DNA of 30,620 nucleotides from GCA-2730975 sp964576585 (GTDB lineage: Bacteria > Verrucomicrobiota > Verrucomicrobiia > Opitutales > Seribacteraceae), in assembly GCA_964576585.1 (NCBI GenBank), contig CAZNWO010000024.1:1-30620 (forward strand). The letters run 5' to 3'. Positions within the stretch are counted from its first letter, which is position 1; each line of letters begins with the position of its first letter. This document shows positions 17,143 to 24,498 of this stretch, piece after piece. The position numbers were made by a program, and so were the translations under genes. A model generated the notes under the pieces. It was not told the origin of the DNA. It was given only the letters and a program-made list of their open reading frames with translations, and made no database searches.

Positions 17143-17171
17143 TTGCATGCTTGGTTTAAATGAATTATAAT
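17143..17171 (+). promoter_or_regulatory. Candidate sigma-70 promoter directly before the zinc-ribbon gene
   Basis: A perfect TATAAT (17166-17171) lies 17 bases after TTGCAT (17143-17148), which matches only 3 of 6 bases of the -35 consensus. The ATG at 17177 is 5 bases after the -10, so transcription would begin at or next to the start codon and the mRNA would be leaderless. It sits just after the terminator, where a new promoter is expected. Confidence 0.5.
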
Positions 17172-17176
17172 TGCAA

Positions 17177-17428
17177 ATGGATATTGTTACTCTAGTCCTT
17201 TTCCTTCTCTTCATGCCCGCTCTGTATTTCTTTGTTCTCAACTTGGGATCAGGAAGCCTTGAGGGTTGCCCCGATTGCGGCGAGGAAAACCCAAACGACG
17301 CCGAGGAATGCGAAACATGCGGTAGACCAAGGCTCTCCGAAATCTTTTCCGAAAACTACTGGACCTTGGCGTTTGGAGCGGGGTGTTGCATTTTGGCAAT
17401 GCTGGCTTGGGTCTTCACGAATGCATGA
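17177..17428 (+). CDS. Small membrane protein with internal zinc ribbon
   Basis: An 83-residue protein. Residues about 1-25 are a hydrophobic helix (MDIVTLVLFLLFMPALYFFVL). Residues about 31-52 form a four-cysteine zinc ribbon, CPDCGEENPNDAEECETCGR. Residues about 63-83 are a second hydrophobic helix ending at the C-terminus. The layout (helix, ribbon, helix) suggests both termini on one side and the ribbon facing the cytoplasm, but the topology is inferred. ATG 17177 follows a TATAAT by 5 bases; an in-frame TTG two codons earlier lies over the end of that element and is unlikely. I do not recognise a named family. It is the first of three small membrane-protein genes and is 55 bases before the MotA-like gene. 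Confidence 0.72.
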   Translation: MDIVTLVLFLLFMPALYFFVLNLGSGSLEGCPDCGEENPNDAEECETCGRPRLSEIFSENYWTLAFGAGCCILAMLAWVFTNA

Positions 17429-17483
17429 ACTTTTGACCTTTCAAAACCACTTAAATCAACCCGACACAACTCAAGGACAAGCC

Positions 17484-17972
17484 ATGAACGATGAAAATGC
17501 AAATGTTTCCAAATTCAACCTGCCTGATACTTTGCTTCGAATCTCAGGTATTTTCGGTTTTCTCATTGTTGTGATCGGTGGATTTATGATTGCTGGGGGA
17601 AATCCCCTATGGCTGATACATCCAGCCGAAATCATAATCGTTTTCGGCATCACTTTCTTCGGATTGCTGTCCACGCATCAGGCAAACTTCCTCGCTTACG
17701 TACCCAAAGCACTCTCAGCATGCGTCGTAAAGCCGAAAGCCAACCGAGATTACTGCCAGATTTCAGAGCACGGTAGGCGCTACGCAGCCGCAGGCGGTGG
17801 TTTGGCCGTAATGCTCGGAATCATTAACACCATGTCCAACCTGGAAGACCCCGAAATGGTCGGGAGAAAAGTAGCGGCAGCCATGTCGGGGGTCGTCGTG
17901 GCCGTTCTCGTCTCGCAAGTATTCTTCGTTTACCTAAGACACACTTTCTCCGAGCCCCGAAACCCAAGATGA
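17484..17972 (+). CDS. Minimal MotA-like proton-channel (stator) protein
   Basis: A 162-residue, four-helix membrane protein with helices near 20-38, 46-64, 100-118 and 128-151. The first two helices match the MotA opening: IVVIGGFMIAGG, then HPAEIIIVFG, then a KAL segment. The last two resemble the MotA end: GGLAVMLGIINTMSNLEDPEMVG and KVAAAMSGVVVAVLVSQVFF. MotA is normally 250-290 residues; here the cytoplasmic loop between helices 2 and 3 is only about 36 residues, so the torque-generating domain is absent. The start at ATG 17484 has AAGGA 7 bases upstream; an in-frame ATG at 17421 overlaps the preceding gene. The stop overlaps the next start (ATGA). A proton channel powering an envelope process is plausible; flagellar use is not supported by neighbours. 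Confidence 0.7.
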   Translation: MNDENANVSKFNLPDTLLRISGIFGFLIVVIGGFMIAGGNPLWLIHPAEIIIVFGITFFGLLSTHQANFLAYVPKALSACVVKPKANRDYCQISEHGRRYAAAGGGLAVMLGIINTMSNLEDPEMVGRKVAAAMSGVVVAVLVSQVFFVYLRHTFSEPRNPR

Positions 17973-18103
17973 CCTTCAAGAATACCGAGGATACGAAAAT
18001 GGACTTCCTGCACGAAAAGATTTTCCCACAGCTCAAGGCACCCACACTAGTCATGGGTTTTCTCTTCTCCGCCTATTTCCTAGTGGGGATCTTGGCCAAC
18101 TGA
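17969..18103 (+). CDS. 44-residue single-span membrane peptide coupled to the MotA-like gene
   Basis: ATG 17969 overlaps the TGA of the MotA-like gene (ATGA) and opens a 44-codon frame. Residues 1-23 are charged (MTFKNTEDTKMDFLHEKIFP); residues about 24-44 are one hydrophobic helix, APTLVMGFLFSAYFLVGILAN, ending at the C-terminus. The overlap and the membrane helix argue that it is real and made together with the channel protein, perhaps as a small partner subunit. The helix lacks the aspartate that carries protons in MotB, ExbD and TolR, and no peptidoglycan-binding domain is present, so it is not an ordinary MotB. No family recognised. It is convergent with the GH13 gene, 55 bases away. Confidence 0.6.
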   Translation: MTFKNTEDTKMDFLHEKIFPQLKAPTLVMGFLFSAYFLVGILAN

Positions 18104-18142
18104 CCATGTCAAAACTTACCCTGGCACACAATTTCCCGAGTC

Positions 18143-18164
18143 GAATAAGCGAACCAACTTATTC
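18143..18164. other. AT-rich inverted repeat between convergent genes
   Basis: GAATAAG (18143-18149) and CTTATTC (18158-18164) are perfect 7-bp arms around an 8-base loop. The right arm includes the TAA stop of the GH13 gene. No T run follows on either strand, so a role as bidirectional terminator is only possible. Confidence 0.25.
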
Positions 18165-20411
18165 CAAACGCCAGAGGGCAATAGCTAGAGGCGGCAGGCG
18201 GTGGGCTTTACCTTGGCGAGGAAACTCGTCGATCAAGCCTGCAGGATCCATGCTTTGATTAGTAAGGATTAGGACAGGCCTTCCGAATTGCTCTGGAGTT
18301 GCGGGCATGAATGAAGAGCTTTTAGCCGAGGGATTGATGGAGAGAAAGAGTTTTCCCGATCCTTCGGACTCATCTGCGTTAATGAGGATTGCGGCGGCTT
18401 TCCCGTCCGGCGACTCGAAGGTTCGGTAGTAGGTTTCGGGTGGTGTACCCGAGAGGCGAAGCAGCTTTCCCAGGCCGGAGAGACGAAGTGAGACGAGATC
18501 GCAAACATAAGCGTGATGATCCGCCCGCTCCTGAAGCAAGGAGTAATCTAGGGCATTAAGATCCCCGCGAAGGTAGGTATTGCGGACACCTTGCTTGGAT
18601 CTGAGTAAATCCTGGCCTGCCGAAAGCATAGGCACGCCGGGAGAGAGGAGCAGGATAGCTAGGGCAAGGCGGTGGCGGCGTTGATCCAAGGAGGTGGGCT
18701 TGGAGCCGTTGCGACGAGGGTTTTGAGTGAGGCGATCGATGAAGGCGTAGTCGTCATGCGACTCCAAGTAGCGGACGAGCTGGACTGGGCGTACTTTTTC
18801 ATCACGGGAACGACCGCGAAGCCATCGCAAAAGATCTGAGGCTGCGCCTTTGCCCTGAACATAGGCAAGGAGGCCTTCACGGAGGTCGTCGTCCCAGAGG
18901 GAGTAAGTAGTCTTGAGGATGCCTGACGGAAGGCGTCCACGAAAGCTCCAAGGCTCTGCGATGAGATGGACATCAGGTTTGATCTCGCGCAGTTCGTCCT
19001 CGATTTCCTTGAGAAGAGGAAGCCCGAGGAGTTCCGCTAGGTCTAGGCGAAAGCCGTCCAGATCAAAGGTGAGCAAGAGATGCTTGAGACTGTCTACGAC
19101 AAGGCGACGGGCTGCCGGGGAATCCGATCTTAGGTCATTCCCACAACCGCTGTGGTTGGTCAGCCTACCAAAGGGGTCCGTGGCGAAGTAAAGTGCCTTA
19201 TCTATACGAGCGAGGTGATTTGGCGAGCCGACGTGGTTATAGACGACATCCAGGATGACGGCGAGTCCAGCGTCATGGCAAGCGTCCACGACTTCACGAA
19301 ATTCAGTCGAACCCGAACCACGAATTGACTCACTGGAATAGTGAGATGCAGGAGAAAAAAAGTTGACGGGCATGTAGCCCCAAAAGTACTCGTCAGGCGT
19401 CACGGCTTCCGGCTCGAGTACGGGTTGAAACTCAATAGCATTTACCCCAAGTTTTCGGAGGTAGCAGTCTTCCGCGCGTATCCATTTAGCGAGACCGGAA
19501 AAGGTTAGACGTTCGCTAGGAGCAAAGTCTCCGGAAGCCTTGGCGAGGAGATCTCGCAGGTGCGCCTCAACGATTACTAAGTCCTCCCGAGGGGGTGGGC
19601 GAAACTGCGGGCGATTAGCTAGGTGGAGGGAACGAGCATCTCTGACGATGCCGGGACCTGCGGGTCCGAGGGCAGCGGTAGCATAAGGATCAAGAATGGG
19701 GATATTATGATCGAAGGCGACTCCTGGAGAAGCGACGTTGTCTCCATCGACAAAGTAATGGTAAAAGTGACCCGACAAGTCTCCCGGCAAGGCAACGCCC
19801 CAAGCACCCGTACCATCGGAGACGAGGGAATGCCTATCCCCTGAGGTGAAGTCGGGTTCGGGACCAACTGCCAAGACTACGGAAGACGCCCTAGGAGCGA
19901 AAAGGCGGAAGTGTGTTTGAGCGTCCTCGATCCGCACGCCGAAGCATCCTTCGGGAACATGGGATCCGGCAATGCGAGCCAAGTCGGCGAAATTACGGGG
20001 CAATTCCATGCTAGAATCGTCGGCGCTAAAAACAAAGTTGCGGGCGCCGGGCATTGAGGTTTCGAGGTTTGGAGACTCTTCGGGAGGGTCAAGCCAATGG
20101 CCCCGCTCGTTTATGAACTTGAAGGCGAAGGGAGCATTCTTCGCCATTTCCGCCCAAGAAAGACTGAGAACGAGCAAGCCGTCTTCTCTAGGCTCAAGCT
20201 TCCAGCGGACCTCTCCCCTAGCCTCTTCCCATCCATTGAAATCGGCCGCAAGGTAGGCGGCCACGCCGGAACGCAAAAGTAAAGGAAAGCGATTTCTCTC
20301 CAGGGCAAACAAAGCGTTTTCTCCATCCCGAGCATAGCCGCAAAGACAAGCCCGTTCGAGAACCGAGAGATTATCCAATGAGATTTCTTCTCCTTTCACC
20401 TCTCGAAACAT
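18159..20411 (-). CDS. GH13 family glycosidase, isoamylase/pullulanase (debranching)-like
   Basis: A 750-residue cytoplasmic enzyme (no signal peptide). An N-terminal carbohydrate-binding E-set segment lies at about 48-110 (AAYLAADFNGW), and a second, CBM48-type, at about 160-245 (FRLFAPRASSVVLAV, typical of debranching enzymes). The GH13 barrel follows with region I DVVYNHVG (388-395), region II GFRLDLAE with nucleophile D457, region III LIAEPWS with acid/base E486, and region IV YLESHDD with D553. The sequence FWGYMPVNFFSP (about 343-354) is the element preceding region I in isoamylase and pullulanase types. It probably cleaves alpha-1,6 branches of glycogen or imported alpha-glucans. All catalytic residues are present. 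No other glycogen gene is nearby. It is divergent from mnmA with 68 bases between. Confidence 0.88.
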   Translation of the reverse strand: MFREVKGEEISLDNLSVLERACLCGYARDGENALFALERNRFPLLLRSGVAAYLAADFNGWEEARGEVRWKLEPREDGLLVLSLSWAEMAKNAPFAFKFINERGHWLDPPEESPNLETSMPGARNFVFSADDSSMELPRNFADLARIAGSHVPEGCFGVRIEDAQTHFRLFAPRASSVVLAVGPEPDFTSGDRHSLVSDGTGAWGVALPGDLSGHFYHYFVDGDNVASPGVAFDHNIPILDPYATAALGPAGPGIVRDARSLHLANRPQFRPPPREDLVIVEAHLRDLLAKASGDFAPSERLTFSGLAKWIRAEDCYLRKLGVNAIEFQPVLEPEAVTPDEYFWGYMPVNFFSPASHYSSESIRGSGSTEFREVVDACHDAGLAVILDVVYNHVGSPNHLARIDKALYFATDPFGRLTNHSGCGNDLRSDSPAARRLVVDSLKHLLLTFDLDGFRLDLAELLGLPLLKEIEDELREIKPDVHLIAEPWSFRGRLPSGILKTTYSLWDDDLREGLLAYVQGKGAASDLLRWLRGRSRDEKVRPVQLVRYLESHDDYAFIDRLTQNPRRNGSKPTSLDQRRHRLALAILLLSPGVPMLSAGQDLLRSKQGVRNTYLRGDLNALDYSLLQERADHHAYVCDLVSLRLSGLGKLLRLSGTPPETYYRTFESPDGKAAAILINADESEGSGKLFLSINPSAKSSSFMPATPEQFGRPVLILTNQSMDPAGLIDEFPRQGKAHRLPPLAIALWRLE

Positions 20412-20479
20412 TGAGCGGATTCAAGAAGCGACAACCGAAAAATCTTTTAAGCATAGGTTCATGCCGATAGATTCAAGAC

Positions 20480-21616
20480 ATGGCAGAGGTGAGGAAGGAG
20501 AAAATATTGGTGGCGTTGTCGGGAGGAGTCGACAGTGCCGTGTCTGCTGCTCTGCTGCAGGATGAGGGCCATGAGGTAAACCTCGCCTATGTGAAGACTT
20601 GGGAGAATGAAGAGGATCTTCTCGGGGAATGCCCGGGAGCGAAGGATCTCGCCGATGCAAAGGCGGTTGCGAAAACCTTGAAGCTTCCCTTCGAGGTGGT
20701 CAATCTCATCAACTTTTATCATGAGAACGTCGTGCTCCCGATGGTGGAGGGATATCGGGACGGCGTCACCCCAAACCCAGACGTAACCTGCAACCGAGTC
20801 ATGAAATTCGGGGCCTTGTTGAAGTACGCTCAGAACGCGGGCTTCGATGCCTTGGCAACAGGTCATTATTGCCACCGAGAAGTTTCACCCGATGGCATTC
20901 CGCAACTATGGGAAGGCTCGGACAAGAACAAGGAACAATCCTACTTCCTCGCTCGCATCCTGCCCGAACAACTTGAGGCGGCAAGGTTCCCTTTGGGAAA
21001 GTTGGATAAAAGCGAGGTGCGCAAGATCGCCGCAAACCTTAACCTCCCCATCGCCGACAAGAAGGACAGCCAAGGAATCTGTTTTCTCGGTAAGGTCAAG
21101 GTGGCCGATTTCTTAGAAAAATTCCTAGAAGATCGACCAGGCGACATCGTGACCACCGACGGTCGCGTCGTGGGCAAGCATCGTGGACTACATCGATATA
21201 CGCTTGGGCAAAGGAAGGGAATCGGTGTGCCATCAAACGCAGACAACGAGAACTTCGTGGTCTCGGGCAAGGAATTCGAGGCTAATCGTTTGATCGTGGC
21301 CTTCGACGGACCGAATGCTCCCGGCTTGTGGGGAAAACGCTTCGCGATCGATAACCTTAGCCATATTAGCGAAGCCTTTCCCGAAGAAGCCGAATTGCTT
21401 GCAAAACCCCGTTATCGAGACCCATCGGAGAAGATCGCTTTCAGGAAAACGGGCGACAACTCCGCCGAGATCACCTTCGAAAAACCACAGCGAGCCTTGG
21501 CACCGGGGCAAGTCGTGGCGCTTTACGAAGGAGAACGTCTTCTGGGCGGGGGCTTTTACCGTCCGTCCCATCCCGGCAGAGCCGACTTGCCTTTGGTGCA
21601 AGAGGTTTCCGCTTGA
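20480..21616 (+). CDS. mnmA: tRNA-specific 2-thiouridylase
   Basis: A 378-residue enzyme that makes 2-thiouridine at wobble position 34 of Lys, Glu and Gln tRNAs, taking sulfur from a relay. The ATP-pyrophosphatase P-loop SGGVDS is at 14-19, the first catalytic Cys in NPDVTCNRVMKFG (C104), and the second, persulfide-carrying Cys in KDSQGICFLG (C201). The C-terminal beta domain includes HRYTLGQRKGIGV and PGQVVALYEGERLLGGG. Length and motifs are complete. The start at ATG 20480 gives MAEVRKEKILVALSGGVDS; an ATG at 20461 is out of frame. The downstream flagellin-like gene is 41 bases away and may share the transcript. Confidence 0.96.
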   Translation: MAEVRKEKILVALSGGVDSAVSAALLQDEGHEVNLAYVKTWENEEDLLGECPGAKDLADAKAVAKTLKLPFEVVNLINFYHENVVLPMVEGYRDGVTPNPDVTCNRVMKFGALLKYAQNAGFDALATGHYCHREVSPDGIPQLWEGSDKNKEQSYFLARILPEQLEAARFPLGKLDKSEVRKIAANLNLPIADKKDSQGICFLGKVKVADFLEKFLEDRPGDIVTTDGRVVGKHRGLHRYTLGQRKGIGVPSNADNENFVVSGKEFEANRLIVAFDGPNAPGLWGKRFAIDNLSHISEAFPEEAELLAKPRYRDPSEKIAFRKTGDNSAEITFEKPQRALAPGQVVALYEGERLLGGGFYRPSHPGRADLPLVQEVSA

Positions 21617-21657
21617 TTTCCAGAGGCAGTTAAGCCAGAAAACTTAGCTTTCACCGG

Positions 21658-22365
21658 ATGCCCATGCGTTTACGCCTTCCCAAATACAAAAGGTTGAAGC
21701 TTCCCTACAGGGAAGATCAAATCCCGCTTAAGACAAAGGATAAGCTGGAGGAACACCTGCAGGCTGCCATTTCATTCCTGCAAACTCAGCAATCCGTACT
21801 ACACAGGACTCTCGATATTCTTGAGGAAATGGCGGAACTCGCGGAATCGGGGAAAAAGCAAACGCTCTTGCCGGAGGAGGATCTCGAGGAACAACGCGCA
21901 AACGAGAAACAAATCCGCAAACTTGGAGTAGAGCTGAAATGGCTGGCGACCCTGGAGTTCAACAAGAAGCGCCTTTTCAGCGGAGACAAGCGGGAAAAAT
22001 CCTTCAAGTTATTCAAGGGTGCTGGGCCCAAGGCACCCAGGATAAAGCAGCACCCGGTAAAGTCTCAGGTGGAAGACCTCTCGACCGACGAGAACGTCGA
22101 CGCCACCTCCATCCGCAAGAGATTGAGCGCTCTCTACGAGATGCTTGGACAAACGGACGCCGCGGAAAAAGACCTCCAGACCAGCTTCGAGGCCTTTGTG
22201 GCCGATCCCTCTGCGAACAGCAAGCTCAAGTTCATCGAGCCGAAAGTTAAGACTTGGGTATCCGAGATCATTGCCAGAACGGACGGCCTATCCGTCCAAG
22301 CGCACGTACACGTCCGACAAGTTGATGCTCTCATGAGGGATCTGGGCAAGCTTCTTGAAAAATGA
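21658..22365 (+). CDS. Divergent flagellin-like protein
   Basis: A 235-residue, highly charged, helical protein with no signal peptide. Residues about 36-66 (AAISFLQTQQSVLHRTLDILEEMAELAES) follow the spacing of the flagellin N-terminal D0/D1 helix (GIS..QT..GAL.E....LQR..EL..Q). Residues about 99-109 (LEFNKKRLFSG) match the flagellin 'qFNG..L' element. The last 30 residues (EIIARTDGLSVQAHVHVRQVDALMRDL) resemble the flagellin C-terminal helix ending in V..LL. The central domain is lysine-rich and short. The basic start (MPMRLRLPKYKRLKLP) is not typical. No export, hook or motor gene is adjacent. Its stop overlaps a weak ATG (ATGA), and a zinc-ribbon miniprotein follows. The relation to flagellin is my pattern reading; whether it forms filaments is unknown. 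Confidence 0.6.
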   Translation: MPMRLRLPKYKRLKLPYREDQIPLKTKDKLEEHLQAAISFLQTQQSVLHRTLDILEEMAELAESGKKQTLLPEEDLEEQRANEKQIRKLGVELKWLATLEFNKKRLFSGDKREKSFKLFKGAGPKAPRIKQHPVKSQVEDLSTDENVDATSIRKRLSALYEMLGQTDAAEKDLQTSFEAFVADPSANSKLKFIEPKVKTWVSEIIARTDGLSVQAHVHVRQVDALMRDLGKLLEK

Positions 22366-22386
22366 CTACCCGAACAAGCTACACGC

Positions 22387-22393
22387 AGGGAGG
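22387..22393 (+). promoter_or_regulatory. Strong ribosome-binding site for the zinc-ribbon miniprotein
   Basis: AGGGAGG is placed 7 bases before ATG 22401. It favours this start over the in-frame ATG at 22362, which overlaps the previous stop as ATGA and lacks such a site. Confidence 0.6.
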
Positions 22394-22400
22394 TTCCCCG

Positions 22401-22580
22401 ATGAAGGGACGCCCTTACTTGGGTATACACTTCGTTAGGTGCGGAGCCTACGGCAGGATATACAAGAACCGGGAAGGCACAGCATACATTGGCAACTGCC
22501 CTCGCTGCATGCACCCCTTGAGGGTCAAGATCGGTAAAGGAGGAACAAATCACCGGTTCTTCAAGTGCTTTTGCCCGTGA
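22401..22580 (+). CDS. Zinc-ribbon miniprotein, conserved-type
   Basis: A 59-residue protein, MKGRPYLGIHFVRCGAYGRI..., with cysteines at 14, 33, 36, 56 and 58. C14 with CPRC (33-36) and the terminal CFC could form one zinc site. The central segment YKNREGTAYIGNCPRC followed by VKIGKGGTNHRFFK looks like a conserved family I have a memory of from Planctomycetes and Verrucomicrobia, without known function. The chosen start has a strong ribosome-binding site; starting at 22362 would add 13 residues and overlap the flagellin-like stop. The TGA overlaps the GTG of the RraA-like gene (GTGA). The three genes from 21658 thus form one tightly packed unit. Confidence 0.75.
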   Translation: MKGRPYLGIHFVRCGAYGRIYKNREGTAYIGNCPRCMHPLRVKIGKGGTNHRFFKCFCP

Positions 22581-23329
22581 ACCGTGCGTTGACTCATGCC
22601 GATCTCCTAAGCCTAAAGCGCTGGAACACTCCAACCATCTACAACGGTTGGGAACAAATCACGACGCATGAGCGAACCTCTGGATTCGTCAATCGAGATG
22701 AGGTTCGGGATTTCATGCCGCAAATGGGTCCAATGATCGGATATGCCGTTACGGCCGCTTTCGAACCTAGCAATGCCGAGCATCAGAAGAATCACCCCGA
22801 TGCATGGAAAGAATTTCGTGAATACGTCGCAAACGTACCAGGTCCAAAGATAGTGGTGACTCAGGACCTTGATCACCCCGACTGCATCGGCACCTACTGG
22901 GGCGAGGTAAACGCAAACGTATGCCGCTCCCTTGGTTGCGTGGGGTGCATACAGGACGGCGCCATACGCGACGTGGACGAAATGACCAACGCCGGCTTCA
23001 AGGCCATCGCCAGACGCCTTTGCGTGGGTCACGCCTATTCCCATCCCGTTCGCTGGAACTGCGAAGTGGAAGTATTCGGCGTCAAGGTGAAGCCCGACCG
23101 ACTCATCCACGCCGACAAGCACGGTTTCCTCGTAATACCCGATGAAGACCAAGAGAGTTTGCTGGAAGCCGCCGTCTTCATGGATCAAAACGAATGCAAC
23201 ACCTTCCTCACCGCATCCCGCGAAGCCGCAGGAAAAACCACCGAAGAAAACCTCGCCGCCATAGAGAATGCCGCCACCGAATTCGGGAAATCCTCCCAAG
23301 AAAAATTCGGAAGGAAAGGCGAGTGGTAG
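22577..23329 (+). CDS. RraA/HMG-aldolase-like family protein
   Basis: A 250-residue protein of the RraA-like family, which includes 4-hydroxy-4-methyl-2-oxoglutarate aldolase/oxaloacetate decarboxylases and the RNase E regulator RraA. The active-site loop reads GEVNANVCRSLGCVGCIQDGAIRDVDEM (positions 109-136), where the DG.IRD.D element holds the metal and pyruvate-enolate-binding Arg and Asp. HADKHGFLVIP (C-terminal half) is also typical. The start is GTG 22577 overlapping the zinc-ribbon stop; an in-frame GTG at 22565 is possible. The probable activity is a retro-aldol cleavage or decarboxylation of a 2-keto acid. A true RNase E role cannot be told from sequence. Convergent with the NHL gene, 3 bases away. 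Confidence 0.85.
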   Translation: MNRALTHADLLSLKRWNTPTIYNGWEQITTHERTSGFVNRDEVRDFMPQMGPMIGYAVTAAFEPSNAEHQKNHPDAWKEFREYVANVPGPKIVVTQDLDHPDCIGTYWGEVNANVCRSLGCVGCIQDGAIRDVDEMTNAGFKAIARRLCVGHAYSHPVRWNCEVEVFGVKVKPDRLIHADKHGFLVIPDEDQESLLEAAVFMDQNECNTFLTASREAAGKTTEENLAAIENAATEFGKSSQEKFGRKGEW

Positions 23330-23332
23330 GAT

Positions 23333-24415
23333 TCAGTCGACGGGACGAAATACGCGGACGACGTGGTTGTTCGTATCTCCCACGTATACGGAGCCATCCT
23401 CATCGACGTATATCCCGTGCAGCCTGTCCATTCGGCAGAGCAAGGCGTCACCGGTGGAAGGCCCGTCGCCCTTGCTTCCATCCCCGGCCAGCAACTCCAG
23501 TCGCCGAGTCTTCAGGTCCAAGTATCGAACGGTGTGACTTTCGGTATCGGCCAAATAAACGTTCCCCTTGGGTCCAACCGCAATACCCTTGGGCCCGGAA
23601 AGAGTGGCCTTCATGGCCAAGCCACCATTCCCCGTAAAACCCTTCCGTCCCGTTCCCGCCATATGGCGAATGACTCCGGCCTTCATGTCCAGCTTGAACA
23701 CCGCGTTGCCTTCCCTGAGGGCAAGCCAGAGATTCCCTGAAGGATCACGATCCAAGGCCCGAGGACCATTGAAGGAGGCTTCCTTGATGGGAGTGCCGGC
23801 CAGCGAAGTCTCCCGCCGCCCGGTACCCGAAAAAGTAGAAATGACGCCCGTCTCGAAATCGATTACACGAATGCGATGATTCCCTATGTCGCAGACGTAA
23901 AGCCTGCCATCGGCTCCGAACTGGATGCTGTGCGGGTGCTTCATCTCGGCCATGACGGCAGGCTTTCCATCCCCGGAAAACCCTGCCCGTCCCGTTCCGG
24001 CTACCGTTGAAATGAATCCGGTCTTGGCATCAACCATTCGAACAAGGTGATTCTTCATCTCCACGAAGTACAAGTTGCCCACCTCGTCGAATCTGGCCTC
24101 ATATGGTTCGCGAAGTTTGGCCAGCTTGGCAAGACCCCCGTCTCCTCTGTAACCCGCCTGCCCAGTACCCGCAACGGTTGAAATGGTGCCGTCGGGATCG
24201 ATCCTGCGCACAGCATGGTTTCCGACATCGCAAAGATAGAATGCCCCATCGGGTCCCTTGACTATGCCGAAGGGCTGATTCAGAGATGCCTTGGAGGCGG
24301 GTCCGCCGTCCCCGGAAAAGCCTTTTTCACCAGTGCCCGCAAAGATGTGCGCACGATATTCTCGACTGAACAATGTACAGCCCGAGAGGAAAAGAAAAAG
24401 CAGAATTCGGCTCAT
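23333..24415 (-). CDS. NHL-repeat beta-propeller lipoprotein
   Basis: A 360-residue protein with an excellent lipobox, LSGC, Cys at residue 13, so it is a surface or periplasmic lipoprotein. The rest is a run of NHL repeats: the motifs GNHAVRRID, KNHLVRMVD, GNHRIRVID, GNAVFKLD, SHTVRYLD and NNHVVRVF mark six blades. Three 'AGTGxxGFSGDGGPA'-type inserts occur in the typical way of this bacterial family. NHL propellers bind proteins, sugars or other polymers; no catalytic residues are evident. It is divergent from the riboflavin-kinase-like gene across 83 bases in which I see no clear promoter. Confidence 0.9.
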   Translation of the reverse strand: MSRILLFLFLSGCTLFSREYRAHIFAGTGEKGFSGDGGPASKASLNQPFGIVKGPDGAFYLCDVGNHAVRRIDPDGTISTVAGTGQAGYRGDGGLAKLAKLREPYEARFDEVGNLYFVEMKNHLVRMVDAKTGFISTVAGTGRAGFSGDGKPAVMAEMKHPHSIQFGADGRLYVCDIGNHRIRVIDFETGVISTFSGTGRRETSLAGTPIKEASFNGPRALDRDPSGNLWLALREGNAVFKLDMKAGVIRHMAGTGRKGFTGNGGLAMKATLSGPKGIAVGPKGNVYLADTESHTVRYLDLKTRRLELLAGDGSKGDGPSTGDALLCRMDRLHGIYVDEDGSVYVGDTNNHVVRVFRPVD

Positions 24416-24498
24416 TAGACAATTGGTTGCAACGGGTGGAGGAAAAATGACAATGAAATGTTCAGAGTACAGGAAACTTCAAGACAAGAAGAAGTAAA

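Noticed and set aside
17969..18103. The 44-residue peptide as a MotB/ExbD
   Set aside because: No aspartate in the helix and no periplasmic domain.
18106..18248. A short plus-strand ATG frame after the 44-residue peptide
   Set aside because: It runs almost wholly antisense into the 3' end of the GH13 gene and has no membrane helix or ribosome-binding site.
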